In this document: piece after piece, positions 1 through 6,969 of the stretch
Layout: every line of letters begins with the position of its first letter
Numbering within the stretch: position 1 is the stretch's first letter
NCBI GenBank assembly: GCA_025462805.1
Contig: JAOAPJ010000203.1
Location: forward strand, 1 to 12,845
Origin: Acidobacteriaceae bacterium
Lineage (GTDB): Bacteria > Acidobacteriota > Terriglobia > Terriglobales > Acidobacteriaceae
Length of the DNA: 12,845 bases
Reading direction: 5' to 3'
The notes under the pieces: model-generated
The model's database searches: none
What the model was told of the DNA's origin: nothing
The model's input: the letters and a program-made list of their open reading frames with translations, nothing else
Made by a program: the position numbers and the translations under genes

Positions 1-347
1 GCAGCCAGCACATGCTCGGCATGATGTGCGAGCGGTGTGGCGATCACAATCGCATCAAGGTCCTTGCGGTCGAGCAGTTCGCGATAATCCGCCATGGCGG
101 GAACGGTCTCGCCCACCATGCGGTTCACCTCCGCGAATCGCGGCTCATAGACGTCGCAGATTGCAGCGATCCGCACGCCTGGCACATGCAGCAGTTGACG
201 GATCAGCTCCTGCCCGCGGCTTCCCGGTCCGATCACCCCAACGCGCAACTCGTCGGTTTTGGCCGGCTCCGCCAGCGCACGCGCTCCCCCCAGCCCTGCG
301 ACCATCAGCGTTGCAGACGCACCTTCTAACAATTCCCGTCGATTCAC
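1..347 (-). CDS. Gfo/Idh/MocA-family oxidoreductase, N-terminal part, Tat-type signal (partial)
   Basis: About 115 N-terminal residues are present; the rest lies beyond the left edge. The frame starts at a GTG whose bases overlap the apbE stop as GTGA. An AAGGAG Shine-Dalgarno lies 8 bases upstream, inside the end of apbE. Residues 3-4 are twin arginines (NRRELLEGA), followed by a hydrophobic stretch ending near ARALA, as in Tat-exported members of this family. A Rossmann dinucleotide motif GPGSRG follows at residues 40-45, then the acidic end of strand 2 (ICDVYEP) and IATPLAHHAEH at about 102-112, typical of family sites that bind NAD(P). The family oxidises or reduces sugars, inositols and related compounds; the substrate cannot be told from this fragment. 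The tight coupling to apbE is notable, because an exported NAD(P)-type fold next to a flavin transferase is not the usual ApbE partner. Confidence 0.85.
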   Translation of the reverse strand, partial: MNRRELLEGASATLMVAGLGGARALAEPAKTDELRVGVIGPGSRGQELIRQLLHVPGVRIAAICDVYEPRFAEVNRMVGETVPAMADYRELLDRKDLDAIVIATPLAHHAEHVLA

Positions 348-1402
348 CGCTTTGGCTCCTTGGTCTCTAATCTCATCTGCTCTCCATCCGGCTTCGGCCA
401 GCGCCATCTCTCCTGTGCGCCCGCAGCCAGAATGACCAGGGCGCAATCCGCATTGGGCAACGCGTCCATCACACGACGCCGTCCGGCTGCGTCCTGAACG
501 AACATCACATTCGAAAGAGCATCGCTATCAGTAGCAGAGGGCGCGATCACCGTTGCCTGCAGCCGGCCTTCCACCGGCCGCAGCGTTCGGGGATCCATGA
601 TGTGACAGTATCGGTGGCCGTCGGACACGAAGTGCTTCTCCGCGCAGTTCGCCGTTGAGAGCGAGGTGTCGCGCAGCGTGACCACCGACAGCACCGCGCC
701 GGGGTGCCCGGGATCAGGGACGCGGACCTTCCACCCCGTCGTCCCCGGCGGCGCGCCCAGCGCGTAGATGGTGCTCGAGCCGGCGGAGAGCATCGCCACG
801 CTCACGCCATCCGAACGCATCGTCTCCACAGCGGCATCTACGGCGAAGCCCTTGCCGATGCCGCCTGGGTCGAGCTCGATGCCATCCGTGGTGAAGCGCA
901 CCGCGCGCGTCCCCGGATCAAGCGTCACATGGCGCCACCCGGTGACATCGTGCACCTGCGCGAGTTCTGCGTCCGTTGGCACATGACCGGTGCTGCGAAA
1001 AAATCCCCAGGCCTTCATCAGGCGTCCCACGGTAATGTCGAACGCGCCGTCGGAAAGGGCGCTCCACCGCAGCGAATCTTCGAGGAAGCGAAAGGTCTCG
1101 GGGTCGGTCGTCACCGTCTCGTGACCGGCGGCGTGATTGATGCGCGAGAGTTCACTCTGCGGCTGATAGTTACTCAGCAGCGCTTCCAGATCGTCGACAA
1201 TGGCGAAGACATGCGCCGCTTCGCGGTCCGCGCTCGTCACATCGGGCGAGTAGATGTAAAGCGTGAAGTCTGTTCCCATCGCGGGATGCACGCGGGTAAA
1301 AAGCTGGGTGGCCGGAGCCGCGATCTTCTGCGCGCCCGCCGGGAAAAGAATGAGCAGCACCGCCAGGACGAACCCACTCCAGCGCACTCTAGGGGAGTGC
1401 AT
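344..1402 (-). CDS. apbE: FAD:protein FMN transferase (ApbE-like), exported, divergent
   Basis: ApbE proteins move FMN from FAD onto a Thr or Ser of target proteins outside the cytoplasm. The ATG at 1402 gives 352 residues with a Sec signal peptide (hydrophobic residues 10-20, likely cleavage after PAGA at about residue 24). The same frame extends upstream, but that extension buries the signal peptide. There is no lipobox Cys, unlike many ApbE lipoproteins. Family motifs are FDITVGRLMKAWGF (121-134), ELDPGGIGKGFAVD (176-189, with Lys184 and Asp189) and HIMDP (267-271). Three sites deviate: the usual GG-containing loop reads SAGSST (206-211), the usual TSG-type segment reads STANCAEKHF (249-258), and the C-terminal D-x-x-x-T metal site reads D294-ALS-N298, with Asn replacing Thr. 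The gene overlaps the next by GTGA. The family is clear; exact chemistry and target are not. The Shine-Dalgarno is weak. Confidence 0.87.
   Translation of the reverse strand: MHSPRVRWSGFVLAVLLILFPAGAQKIAAPATQLFTRVHPAMGTDFTLYIYSPDVTSADREAAHVFAIVDDLEALLSNYQPQSELSRINHAAGHETVTTDPETFRFLEDSLRWSALSDGAFDITVGRLMKAWGFFRSTGHVPTDAELAQVHDVTGWRHVTLDPGTRAVRFTTDGIELDPGGIGKGFAVDAAVETMRSDGVSVAMLSAGSSTIYALGAPPGTTGWKVRVPDPGHPGAVLSVVTLRDTSLSTANCAEKHFVSDGHRYCHIMDPRTLRPVEGRLQATVIAPSATDSDALSNVMFVQDAAGRRRVMDALPNADCALVILAAGAQERWRWPKPDGEQMRLETKEPKR
356..361 (-). promoter_or_regulatory. Shine-Dalgarno AAGGAG for the GTG-start oxidoreductase
   Basis: AAGGAG on the minus strand lies 8 bases before the GTG at 347-345, inside the last codons of apbE. 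It decides the GTG start and implies translational coupling with the apbE stop. Confidence 0.75.
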
Positions 1403-1531
1403 CGCGGTCTCTGCCTGCCGCAATGGAATCGATAACCAAGCGCCCATCCTACACCGTGCCACCATCCTGCTGCGAAGATCCGGGCGGGTTTGACGACTTG
1501 TGAACAGACATGCACACTTGATCCCTATCGG

Positions 1532-2971
1532 ATGCCTCTGCTTCATTCAGACCGCCTGTTCCCTCCCGATCCCGCAGTGCGGAGCGTCGCAAGCCGCATC
1601 TTCGCAGAGACCAAGCGGCTGCCGCTGATCAGCCCGCACGGCCACACCGACCCGCGATGGTTCGCCGAGGACCCGGCCTTTCCCAATCCAACGGCGCTCT
1701 TCCTGCTGCCCGATCACTACATCCTTCGCATGCTGTACAGCCAGGGCATCTCGATGGAGAGATTGCGCGAAGGCGCCGACCCCGACCCGGCCAGGGCGCA
1801 GGAGGTGTGGCGGCTGTTTGCCGCGAACTACCATCTGTTCCGCGGAACACCGACACGTCTCTGGCTCGATTACGCATTTCAGGAGCTGTTCGGCCTGGAA
1901 GCTCGCCTGAGCGAAGCGACCGCCGATCACTACTGGGAAACCATCTCCGCACGCATTGTGCAAGCAGATTTCCGGCCGCGAGCGCTCTATGAGCGCTTCG
2001 GCCTCGAGATGATTGCAACCACCGACAGCGCGCTGGACGATTTGTCACATCATGAATCGATTCGCAACAGCGGCTGGAAGGGCCGGGTGATCCCGACCTT
2101 CCGCCCTGATGCGGCCGCGGATCCGGAGTTCGCTGGCTTCCGCGCTAATGTGGCGAAGCTCGGCACGCTGACCGGCGAGGACACCAAGACATGGAAGGGC
2201 TATCTGGCCGCGCTCGCGAAGAGGCGGCGGTTCTTCCAGGAACACGGCGCCACCGCAACCGACCACGGGCATCCCACCGCGGCCACGGCAGACCTGTCGC
2301 TGGCAGAGGCGGGAGCGTTGTTTGCGCGGGTCACCTCTGCGGAGACACCAGCTCCCGCGGATGCAGAGCTCTTCCGCGCGCAGATGCTGACCGAGATGGC
2401 GCGCATGAGCGTGGAGGACGGCCTGGTCATGCAGCTGCATGTCGGCAGCTTCCGCAACTACAACCCGGAGCTGTTCGCAAAGTATGGACGCGACCAGGGC
2501 GCCGACATCCCCATGCCCACTAGCTACGTGCATGCGCTGCATCCACTGCTGGCGCAATTCGGCAATGAACGCAACTTCCGCCTGATCCTATTCACGCTGG
2601 ATGAGTCCACCTATAGCCGCGAGCTGGCGCCGCTGGCCGGGCACTATCCGTGCCTGCTGCTGGGGCCGCCGTGGTGGTTCCACGACAGTCCGGAGGGCAT
2701 GATGCGCTTCCGCCGGCAGACCACAGAGACGGCAGGGTTCTACAACACAGCCGGCTTCAACGACGACACTCGCGCCTTCCTCTCCATCCCCGGCCGACAT
2801 GATGTGGCGCGACGGATGGATGCTGCGTATCTCGCAACGCTGGTCGCCGATCATCGGCTGGACGAGGATGAGGCGATCTCCGTCGCTAAGGATCTGGCCG
2901 GACCGCTGGTGCGACGCGCCTACAAGCTTGAGTCCGCCGCGAGCGACTCAAGCCGGCGGACTGGCTCGTGA
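1532..2971 (+). CDS. uxaC: Uronate isomerase (glucuronate/galacturonate isomerase)
   Basis: UxaC catalyses the first step of hexuronate breakdown in the cytoplasm: D-glucuronate to D-fructuronate, or D-galacturonate to D-tagaturonate. It is a metal-dependent (beta/alpha)8 barrel of the amidohydrolase superfamily. The ATG at 1532 gives 479 residues, close to the E. coli enzyme (470); a TTG at 1490 in the same frame would add 14 unlikely residues. Visible motifs are the metal-ligand HGHTDP (36-41), PDHYILRM (60-67), ATTDSALDDL (162-171), QLHVGSFRNYN (301-311), the PPWWFHDSPEGMMRF segment (379-393), and FNDDTRAFLSIPGRHDVARR (409-428), which holds the late active-site Asp pair. The Shine-Dalgarno before the ATG is poor. 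The gene leads an operon with a transporter (GTGA overlap) and an SDR enzyme, and diverges from apbE across a 129-base gap. Confidence 0.95.
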   Translation: MPLLHSDRLFPPDPAVRSVASRIFAETKRLPLISPHGHTDPRWFAEDPAFPNPTALFLLPDHYILRMLYSQGISMERLREGADPDPARAQEVWRLFAANYHLFRGTPTRLWLDYAFQELFGLEARLSEATADHYWETISARIVQADFRPRALYERFGLEMIATTDSALDDLSHHESIRNSGWKGRVIPTFRPDAAADPEFAGFRANVAKLGTLTGEDTKTWKGYLAALAKRRRFFQEHGATATDHGHPTAATADLSLAEAGALFARVTSAETPAPADAELFRAQMLTEMARMSVEDGLVMQLHVGSFRNYNPELFAKYGRDQGADIPMPTSYVHALHPLLAQFGNERNFRLILFTLDESTYSRELAPLAGHYPCLLLGPPWWFHDSPEGMMRFRRQTTETAGFYNTAGFNDDTRAFLSIPGRHDVARRMDAAYLATLVADHRLDEDEAISVAKDLAGPLVRRAYKLESAASDSSRRTGS

Positions 2972-2990
2972 GTGCGGCGACGCTTGAGTC
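2926..2990 (+). promoter_or_regulatory. Two mutually exclusive hairpins around the exuT start codon (candidate)
   Basis: GCTTGAGTC occurs at 2926-2934 and again at 2982-2990, and its exact reverse complement GACTCAAGC lies between them at 2945-2953. The middle copy can pair with the first (9 bp stem, 10-base loop, ending within uxaC) or with the second (9 bp stem, 28-base loop containing the exuT GTG at 2968 and the uxaC stop at 2969-2971). Both cannot form at once. The match is exact in the sequence; a role in tuning exuT translation, or as a binding site, is inference. All copies lie in coding sequence (uxaC C-terminus and exuT residues 6-8). Confidence 0.45.
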
Positions 2991-4278
2991 CGCGACGCCG
3001 CGGCCGGCGCAGTCGCGTGTACGTTGGACGGTGTGCGCGATGCTGTTCGCCGCCACCTCCATCAACTACATGGACCGGCAGGTGCTCTCGATCCTGGCGC
3101 CGACACTGCAGCACTCCATCGGCTGGACCGAACAGCAGTATGGATACATCGTCAGCGCATTCCAGTTCGCCTACGCGCTGGGCCTAATCGTCGCGGGCCG
3201 CATGGTGGACAAGCTGGGCACGCGCCTCGGCTATGCGCTGGTGATGGCGGTTTGGAGCGCGGCCGCGATGGCGCACTCGCTGGTGCGCTCTACATTCGGC
3301 TTCGGCCTCGCGCGATTCTTCCTTGGCCTCGGCGAGAGTGGCAACTTCCCCGCCGCGGTGAAGTCGACCGCAGAGTGGTTTCCCCAGCGCGAGCGCTCAC
3401 TCGCCACCGGTATCTTCAACTCCGGCGCCAATCTCGGCGCCATCGTGGCGCCAGCGACGATCCCCTGGATCACGCTTCACTATGGGTGGCGTCCAGCGTT
3501 TCTCGCGACCGGCACCTTCAGCCTGACGTGGATTGGGTGGTGGCTCTGGAAGTACCGCCGTCCGCGCGAAGATGCCCGCGTCTCCGCTGCGGAGCTGGCC
3601 TGGATCGAAGCTGACGAGTCGCCATCGGTGGCGAAGGACCTGGAAGCAGCGCCGCAGACGACCACATCCTGGTCAAAGCTTCTGCGTTACCGGCAGACCT
3701 GGGGATTCGCCGTGGCGAAGTTCCTCACCGATCCCATCTGGTACTTCTACCTGTTCTGGATGCCCAAGTTTCTGGATGCACGCTTCCACCTCGGGCTGGC
3801 GCACCTCGGTCTTCCGCTCATCGTGGTGTACTACATGTCTGCGGCCGTCTGTATCGGCGGCGGCTATCTGCCGTCGCTCCTCTCCACCGAGGGCGTCAGC
3901 ATTCAGCGTGCGCGGCTGCGCGCCATGCTGCTATGCGCGTGCCTGGCGGTGCCGGTGTTCTATGCAGGACACACCATTCACGCCTGGGTGGCGGTGATTC
4001 TGCTGGGCATCGCGACAGCCGCGCACCAGGGTTGGTCCGCCAACCTGTTCACCACCGCATCGGACATGTTCCCCAAGCGCACGGTAGGCGCGGTTGTCGG
4101 CCTGGGGAGCGCGGCCGGCTCCGCCGGTGGGGTTCTGTTTGCCGCCACGATCGGCCGCATCCTGCAGGTGACAGGCAGCTATGCGATTCTGTTCGCGATC
4201 GCCGCGAGTTCGTATCTGTTGGGATTACTTTTTCTGACCCGCCTGGCGCCGGGGCTGCGGCGAGCAGAGATCGCCTAG
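2968..4278 (+). CDS. exuT: MFS hexuronate transporter, ExuT-like (anion:cation symporter family)
   Basis: A 436-residue, 12-helix inner-membrane transporter of the major facilitator superfamily. The N-terminal helix motif SINYMDRQVLS (31-41) and the 119-143 block GLGESGNFPAAVKS...WFPQRERS are hallmarks of the ExuT branch of the ACS family, which imports glucuronate and galacturonate with protons. The loop 2-3 signature appears as GRMVDKLGTR (77-86). A GTG start overlaps the uxaC stop (GTGA), so translation is probably coupled; only a weak GGCGGA lies upstream. Tight linkage to uxaC makes hexuronates the likely substrates, although ACS relatives carry galactarate, glucarate or galactonate. The final helices and the basic C-terminus look complete. 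Confidence 0.88.
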   Translation: MSAATLESATPRPAQSRVRWTVCAMLFAATSINYMDRQVLSILAPTLQHSIGWTEQQYGYIVSAFQFAYALGLIVAGRMVDKLGTRLGYALVMAVWSAAAMAHSLVRSTFGFGLARFFLGLGESGNFPAAVKSTAEWFPQRERSLATGIFNSGANLGAIVAPATIPWITLHYGWRPAFLATGTFSLTWIGWWLWKYRRPREDARVSAAELAWIEADESPSVAKDLEAAPQTTTSWSKLLRYRQTWGFAVAKFLTDPIWYFYLFWMPKFLDARFHLGLAHLGLPLIVVYYMSAAVCIGGGYLPSLLSTEGVSIQRARLRAMLLCACLAVPVFYAGHTIHAWVAVILLGIATAAHQGWSANLFTTASDMFPKRTVGAVVGLGSAAGSAGGVLFAATIGRILQVTGSYAILFAIAASSYLLGLLFLTRLAPGLRRAEIA

Positions 4279-4293
4279 CACTGGCATGGCATT

Positions 4294-4298
4294 AGGAG
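4294..4298 (+). promoter_or_regulatory. Shine-Dalgarno AGGAG for the TTG-start SDR gene
   Basis: AGGAG ends 6 bases before the TTG at 4305. The upstream ATG at 4286-4288 is out of frame, so this site fixes the TTG start. Confidence 0.75.
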
Positions 4299-4304
4299 CT
4301 TTTC

Positions 4305-5096
4305 TTGGCTGACATAGCAAAGCAGTCTTCGCTCTTTGATTTGAGCGGCAAGGTGGCCGTCGTGCTGGGTGGAACCACCGGCATCGGCCGCGAGTTAAGC
4401 CTGGGGCTGGCCGGCGCGGGCGCAGATGTCGTCGCCACCGGCCGGCGCATGGAGCCGCTCGAGGACGTAGCCACTGCGATCGAAGGGCTGGGACGACGGA
4501 CGGTGCGGCAAGCCGCAGATGTTGGCGATCGTGCCAGTCTGGTGACGCTGCGCGACCGGGTCACTGCCGAGTTGGGCCCGGTCGACATTCTGGTGAACTG
4601 CGCCGGACGCATCCGGCGCGTGCCGACTCTAGAAATTGAAGAGTCCGAGTGGAACTCCATCCTGGACACCAACCTGACCGGCACACTGCGCGGCTGTCAG
4701 GTGTTTGCGCCGCAGATGCTGGAGCGCGGCGCCGGGCGCATCATCAACATCGCATCGCTCAACAGCTTCGTCTCTTTCCATGAAGTGGCCTCCTACGCAG
4801 CCAGCAAGGCAGGAGTGGCTGCCCTCACTCGCTCGCTTGCGGTCGAGTGGTCACGCCGCGGCGTTCTGGTCAACGCGATTGCCCCAGGAGTCTTCCGCAC
4901 CGCGCTGAATCAGCAGTTGCTGGATTCGACGCCCCGCGGAAAGGAACTACTGATGCGAATCCCGCAGGGGCGTTTCGGCAGGCCGGAGGAGGTTGTGGGC
5001 GCGGCCGTGTTCCTGGCATCCGAGGCCTCCAGCCACGTGACCGGCATCGTGTTGCCGGTTGATGGCGGCTTTCTGGCTTCGGGTGTCAATCAGTAG
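4305..5096 (+). CDS. SDR-family oxidoreductase, probable ketouronate reductase of the hexuronate pathway
   Basis: A classical short-chain dehydrogenase/reductase of 263 residues, starting at TTG with AGGAG 6 bases upstream and 26 bases after exuT. The cofactor loop reads LGGTTGIG (21-28), with Leu where the family usually has Thr. NCAG (98-101) replaces the common NNAG. The catalytic set is Asn123, Ser151, Tyr164 and Lys168 (SYAASK). The end PVDGGFLASGVNQ resembles the gluconate 5-dehydrogenase / 2-deoxy-D-gluconate 3-dehydrogenase (KduD-like) group. In the classical pathway the step after UxaC is reduction of fructuronate or tagaturonate by the unrelated UxuB or UxaB; none is seen here. I therefore infer that this SDR fills that step. 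Oxidation of gluconate-type or deoxy-sugar acids is the main alternative. The enzyme is probably cytoplasmic. Its 3' end overlaps the convergent membrane-protein gene by 11 bases. Confidence 0.85.
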   Translation: MADIAKQSSLFDLSGKVAVVLGGTTGIGRELSLGLAGAGADVVATGRRMEPLEDVATAIEGLGRRTVRQAADVGDRASLVTLRDRVTAELGPVDILVNCAGRIRRVPTLEIEESEWNSILDTNLTGTLRGCQVFAPQMLERGAGRIINIASLNSFVSFHEVASYAASKAGVAALTRSLAVEWSRRGVLVNAIAPGVFRTALNQQLLDSTPRGKELLMRIPQGRFGRPEEVVGAAVFLASEASSHVTGIVLPVDGGFLASGVNQ

Positions 5097-5646
5097 CGGA
5101 GCGAGCGGCTGAGAAAAGCCGTCGCCATAACGGCGCGCCCCAAGTTGTTATCGCGAGCAACGAACCAAACAGCACGACAGCATCGATGCTCTCGCGGCCT
5201 TCGCGGGACCAGTACGCTGCCGCATCGAGGTTCAGCCAAAGCGCGAACTCATCGAGCGTCAGCGCCGCGGCAACGCCATAACCGATGGCAAGCAGGCGGC
5301 TGAGAAAGATAGCGCGCGGCGTCGGTCCCTGGCCCACTTCCGCGAGTGTGGCGTAGCCGGTGATGAGCAGCAGCAGAATGCCCCAGACGAGATGGTGGAT
5401 GTGACGCCCGCCCATCTCCACATAGCCGAACGGGCCGATGTGGTGCGTGATGCAGAAGACCAGGAGGCGCACAGCCAAGAAGGTGATGAAGAAGCTGAGG
5501 GACGCGAGAAAGAGGCGCCGCTGCGGACGATCCGGAATCTGCTGATGAACGATGCGGCCAAGCCCGGTGAGGTGCAGCAGCAGAAGCAAAACCAGCGTCA
5601 TGCCGCCGATGAAGAGAAGCAGGATCCAGGACCCCGGAATATGCAT
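5086..5646 (-). CDS. Conserved polytopic membrane protein of unknown function
   Basis: 186 residues with about five membrane segments (roughly 7-27, 48-68, 86-102, 113-133, 154-172). I do not recognise a function. Polar residues in or beside the helices stand out: HH (68-69), RHIHHLVWGI (81-90), ALTLDEFALWL (128-138) and GRESIDAVV (150-158). From memory, the HHLVWGI / LTLDEFALWL / SIDAVV combination recurs in uncharacterised membrane proteins of other bacteria, but I cannot name the family. The His, Asp and Glu residues could bind a metal or heme; this is a guess. The ATG at 5646 places the first helix at the N-terminus and has no clear Shine-Dalgarno, so the start is uncertain. The stop lies inside the last codons of the convergent SDR gene. 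Confidence 0.75.
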   Translation of the reverse strand: MHIPGSWILLLFIGGMTLVLLLLLHLTGLGRIVHQQIPDRPQRRLFLASLSFFITFLAVRLLVFCITHHIGPFGYVEMGGRHIHHLVWGILLLLITGYATLAEVGQGPTPRAIFLSRLLAIGYGVAAALTLDEFALWLNLDAAAYWSREGRESIDAVVLFGSLLAITTWGAPLWRRLFSAARSATD

Positions 5647-5748
5647 GGCAATGGATTATCCGTGGGAGCAGCGCTCATGGCAATGGCCACCGCAGCTCAT
5701 CGGGATGACGCATTCGTACCTTCGCAGGGCCAGGCTCGCCGGGGAACC

Positions 5749-5775
5749 GGCTGACTTGCCGACGGGCTGACTTGC
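5749..5775. repeat. Short tandem repeat, 11-base GGCTGACTTGC twice
   Basis: GGCTGACTTGC occurs at 5749-5759 and 5765-5775, a 16-base period, in the 133-base gap between the 3' end of the aminotransferase gene and the start of the membrane protein gene. A 5 bp stem GCCGG-GGAA-CCGGC sits beside it at 5738-5751. It may be part of a transcription end for the aminotransferase, but there is no T tract. I see no gene or clear promoter in the rest of this gap. Confidence 0.5.
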
Positions 5776-5779
5776 TGCT

Positions 5780-6955
5780 TCAGCCCTGCTCGAACATGCG
5801 GCGGATGCCGCGCACGGCCTGCCGGGTGCGTTCTTCGTTCTCGATCAGGGAGAAGCGCACATGAGTGTCGCCGAACTGGCCGAACCCGATCCCCGGGCTG
5901 ACCGCTGTCTTCGCGTCGCGCAGCAGCTTCTTCGCAAACTCGAGCGAGCCGAGTGCGCGGTACCGCTCGGGAATCTCCGCCCAGACAAACATCGTTGCCT
6001 TGGGAAGTTCGACCGGCCAGCCAGCCTTTTTCAAGCCACCGACCAGAGCATCACGGCGTTTGCGATAGGTCTCGGTGATCTGTGCCACGCACTCCTGCGG
6101 GCCCTCCAGCGCCTGGATCGACGCAACCTGGATCGGGGTGAAGGTGCCATAGTCGAAGTAGCTCTTGATTCGAGTGAGCGCGCCCACCAGCTCGCGATTG
6201 CCCACCATGAAGCCCACCCGCCATCCCGGCATGTTGTAGCTCTTGGATAGCGTGAAGAACTCTACTGCGATCTCTTTGGCTCCGGGCACTTCGAAGACCG
6301 AGGGCGCGCGATAGCCGTCGAAGACCAGATCGGCGTAGGCGAAGTCATGCAGCAGGTAGATCTGTTCGGCGCGGCAGAAGGCGACGACGCGTTCAAAGAA
6401 AGCGCGATCGACGGTCTGTGCCGTCGGGTTAGCCGGGAAGTTCAGCAGCAGCATCTTCGGACGCGGACGCATGGTGGGCAGCTCGTGCTGCAGCCGGTCG
6501 AGAAAGCCCGCGGGATCGTTCATCTCGACCGAGACTACCTGTGCACCAGCGATCGTTGGACCGTAGATGTGGATGGGGTAGCTTGGGTTGGGGACGAGGA
6601 TCGCGTCTTCGTCATCCAGTGTGGCCAGGCAGAGGTGCGCGATGCCTTCCTTGGAGCCAATAGTGACGATGGCCTCCGAGTTGGGATCGAGCTCGACGCC
6701 ATAGCGGCGCTGGTACCAGTCGCAGATCGCCTTGCGCAGCCGGGGGATCCCCTTGGACAGCGAGTAGCGATGCGTAGAATCGCGCGCCGCTGCCTCGATC
6801 AGCTTGGCCACGATATGCGGCGGCGTGGCGCCATCGGGATTGCCCATGCCGAAGTCGATAATGTCCTCGCCCCGGCGGCGCGCCTCTGCCTTCATCTCAC
6901 TGGTCGTGTTGAAGACGTATGGCGGCAACGAAGCGAGGCGGCGAAAGGCTTCCAA
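5780..6955 (-). CDS. alaC: PLP-dependent aminotransferase, AlaC type (glutamate-pyruvate / LL-diaminopimelate aminotransferase group)
   Basis: A fold-type I (class I/II) aminotransferase of 391 residues. The frame is open much further upstream, but an AAGGAG lies 8 bases before a TTG at 6955, and from there the protein begins MEAFRRLASLPPYVF, which matches the AlaC N-terminus. E. coli AlaC has 412 residues. Motifs: IIDFGMGNPD (32-41), YSLSKGIPRLRKAICDWY (64-81), IGSKEG (99-104), VPNPSYPIHIYG (121-132), NFPANPTA (172-179), HDFAYADL (203-210), the PLP lysine Lys238 in LSKSYNMPGWR, and the substrate-carboxylate Arg367 in HVRFSLIENE. AlaC makes alanine from pyruvate with glutamate as donor. LL-diaminopimelate aminotransferase is a close alternative and cannot be excluded. 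The gene is divergent from the glycosyltransferase gene. Confidence 0.9.
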   Translation of the reverse strand: MEAFRRLASLPPYVFNTTSEMKAEARRRGEDIIDFGMGNPDGATPPHIVAKLIEAAARDSTHRYSLSKGIPRLRKAICDWYQRRYGVELDPNSEAIVTIGSKEGIAHLCLATLDDEDAILVPNPSYPIHIYGPTIAGAQVVSVEMNDPAGFLDRLQHELPTMRPRPKMLLLNFPANPTAQTVDRAFFERVVAFCRAEQIYLLHDFAYADLVFDGYRAPSVFEVPGAKEIAVEFFTLSKSYNMPGWRVGFMVGNRELVGALTRIKSYFDYGTFTPIQVASIQALEGPQECVAQITETYRKRRDALVGGLKKAGWPVELPKATMFVWAEIPERYRALGSLEFAKKLLRDAKTAVSPGIGFGQFGDTHVRFSLIENEERTRQAVRGIRRMFEQG

Positions 6956-6963
6956 GTGGCGTT

Positions 6964-6969
6964 CTCCTT
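6964..6969 (-). promoter_or_regulatory. Shine-Dalgarno AAGGAG for the TTG-start alaC
   Basis: AAGGAG on the minus strand lies 8 bases before TTG at 6955-6953. It picks this start over the long upstream open frame, which has no recognisable N-terminal content. Confidence 0.8.

Noticed and set aside
704..1435. Long open frame on the plus strand opposite apbE
   Set aside because: Antisense shadow in GC-rich DNA; it has no ribosome site or recognisable domain, while the minus strand encodes a clear ApbE.
1422..1441. Possible LacI/GntR-type operator around ATCGAT in the apbE-uxaC gap
   Set aside because: The half-sites agree at only about half the positions around the CG centre, and TGG-N9-CCA arms are just three bases. 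Too weak to claim.
1490..1518. Sigma-70-like promoter TTGACG for uxaC
   Set aside because: The -35 is good, but 17 bases later the sequence is CACACT, matching only three -10 positions. It remains a guess, and the TTG also begins an alternative uxaC frame.
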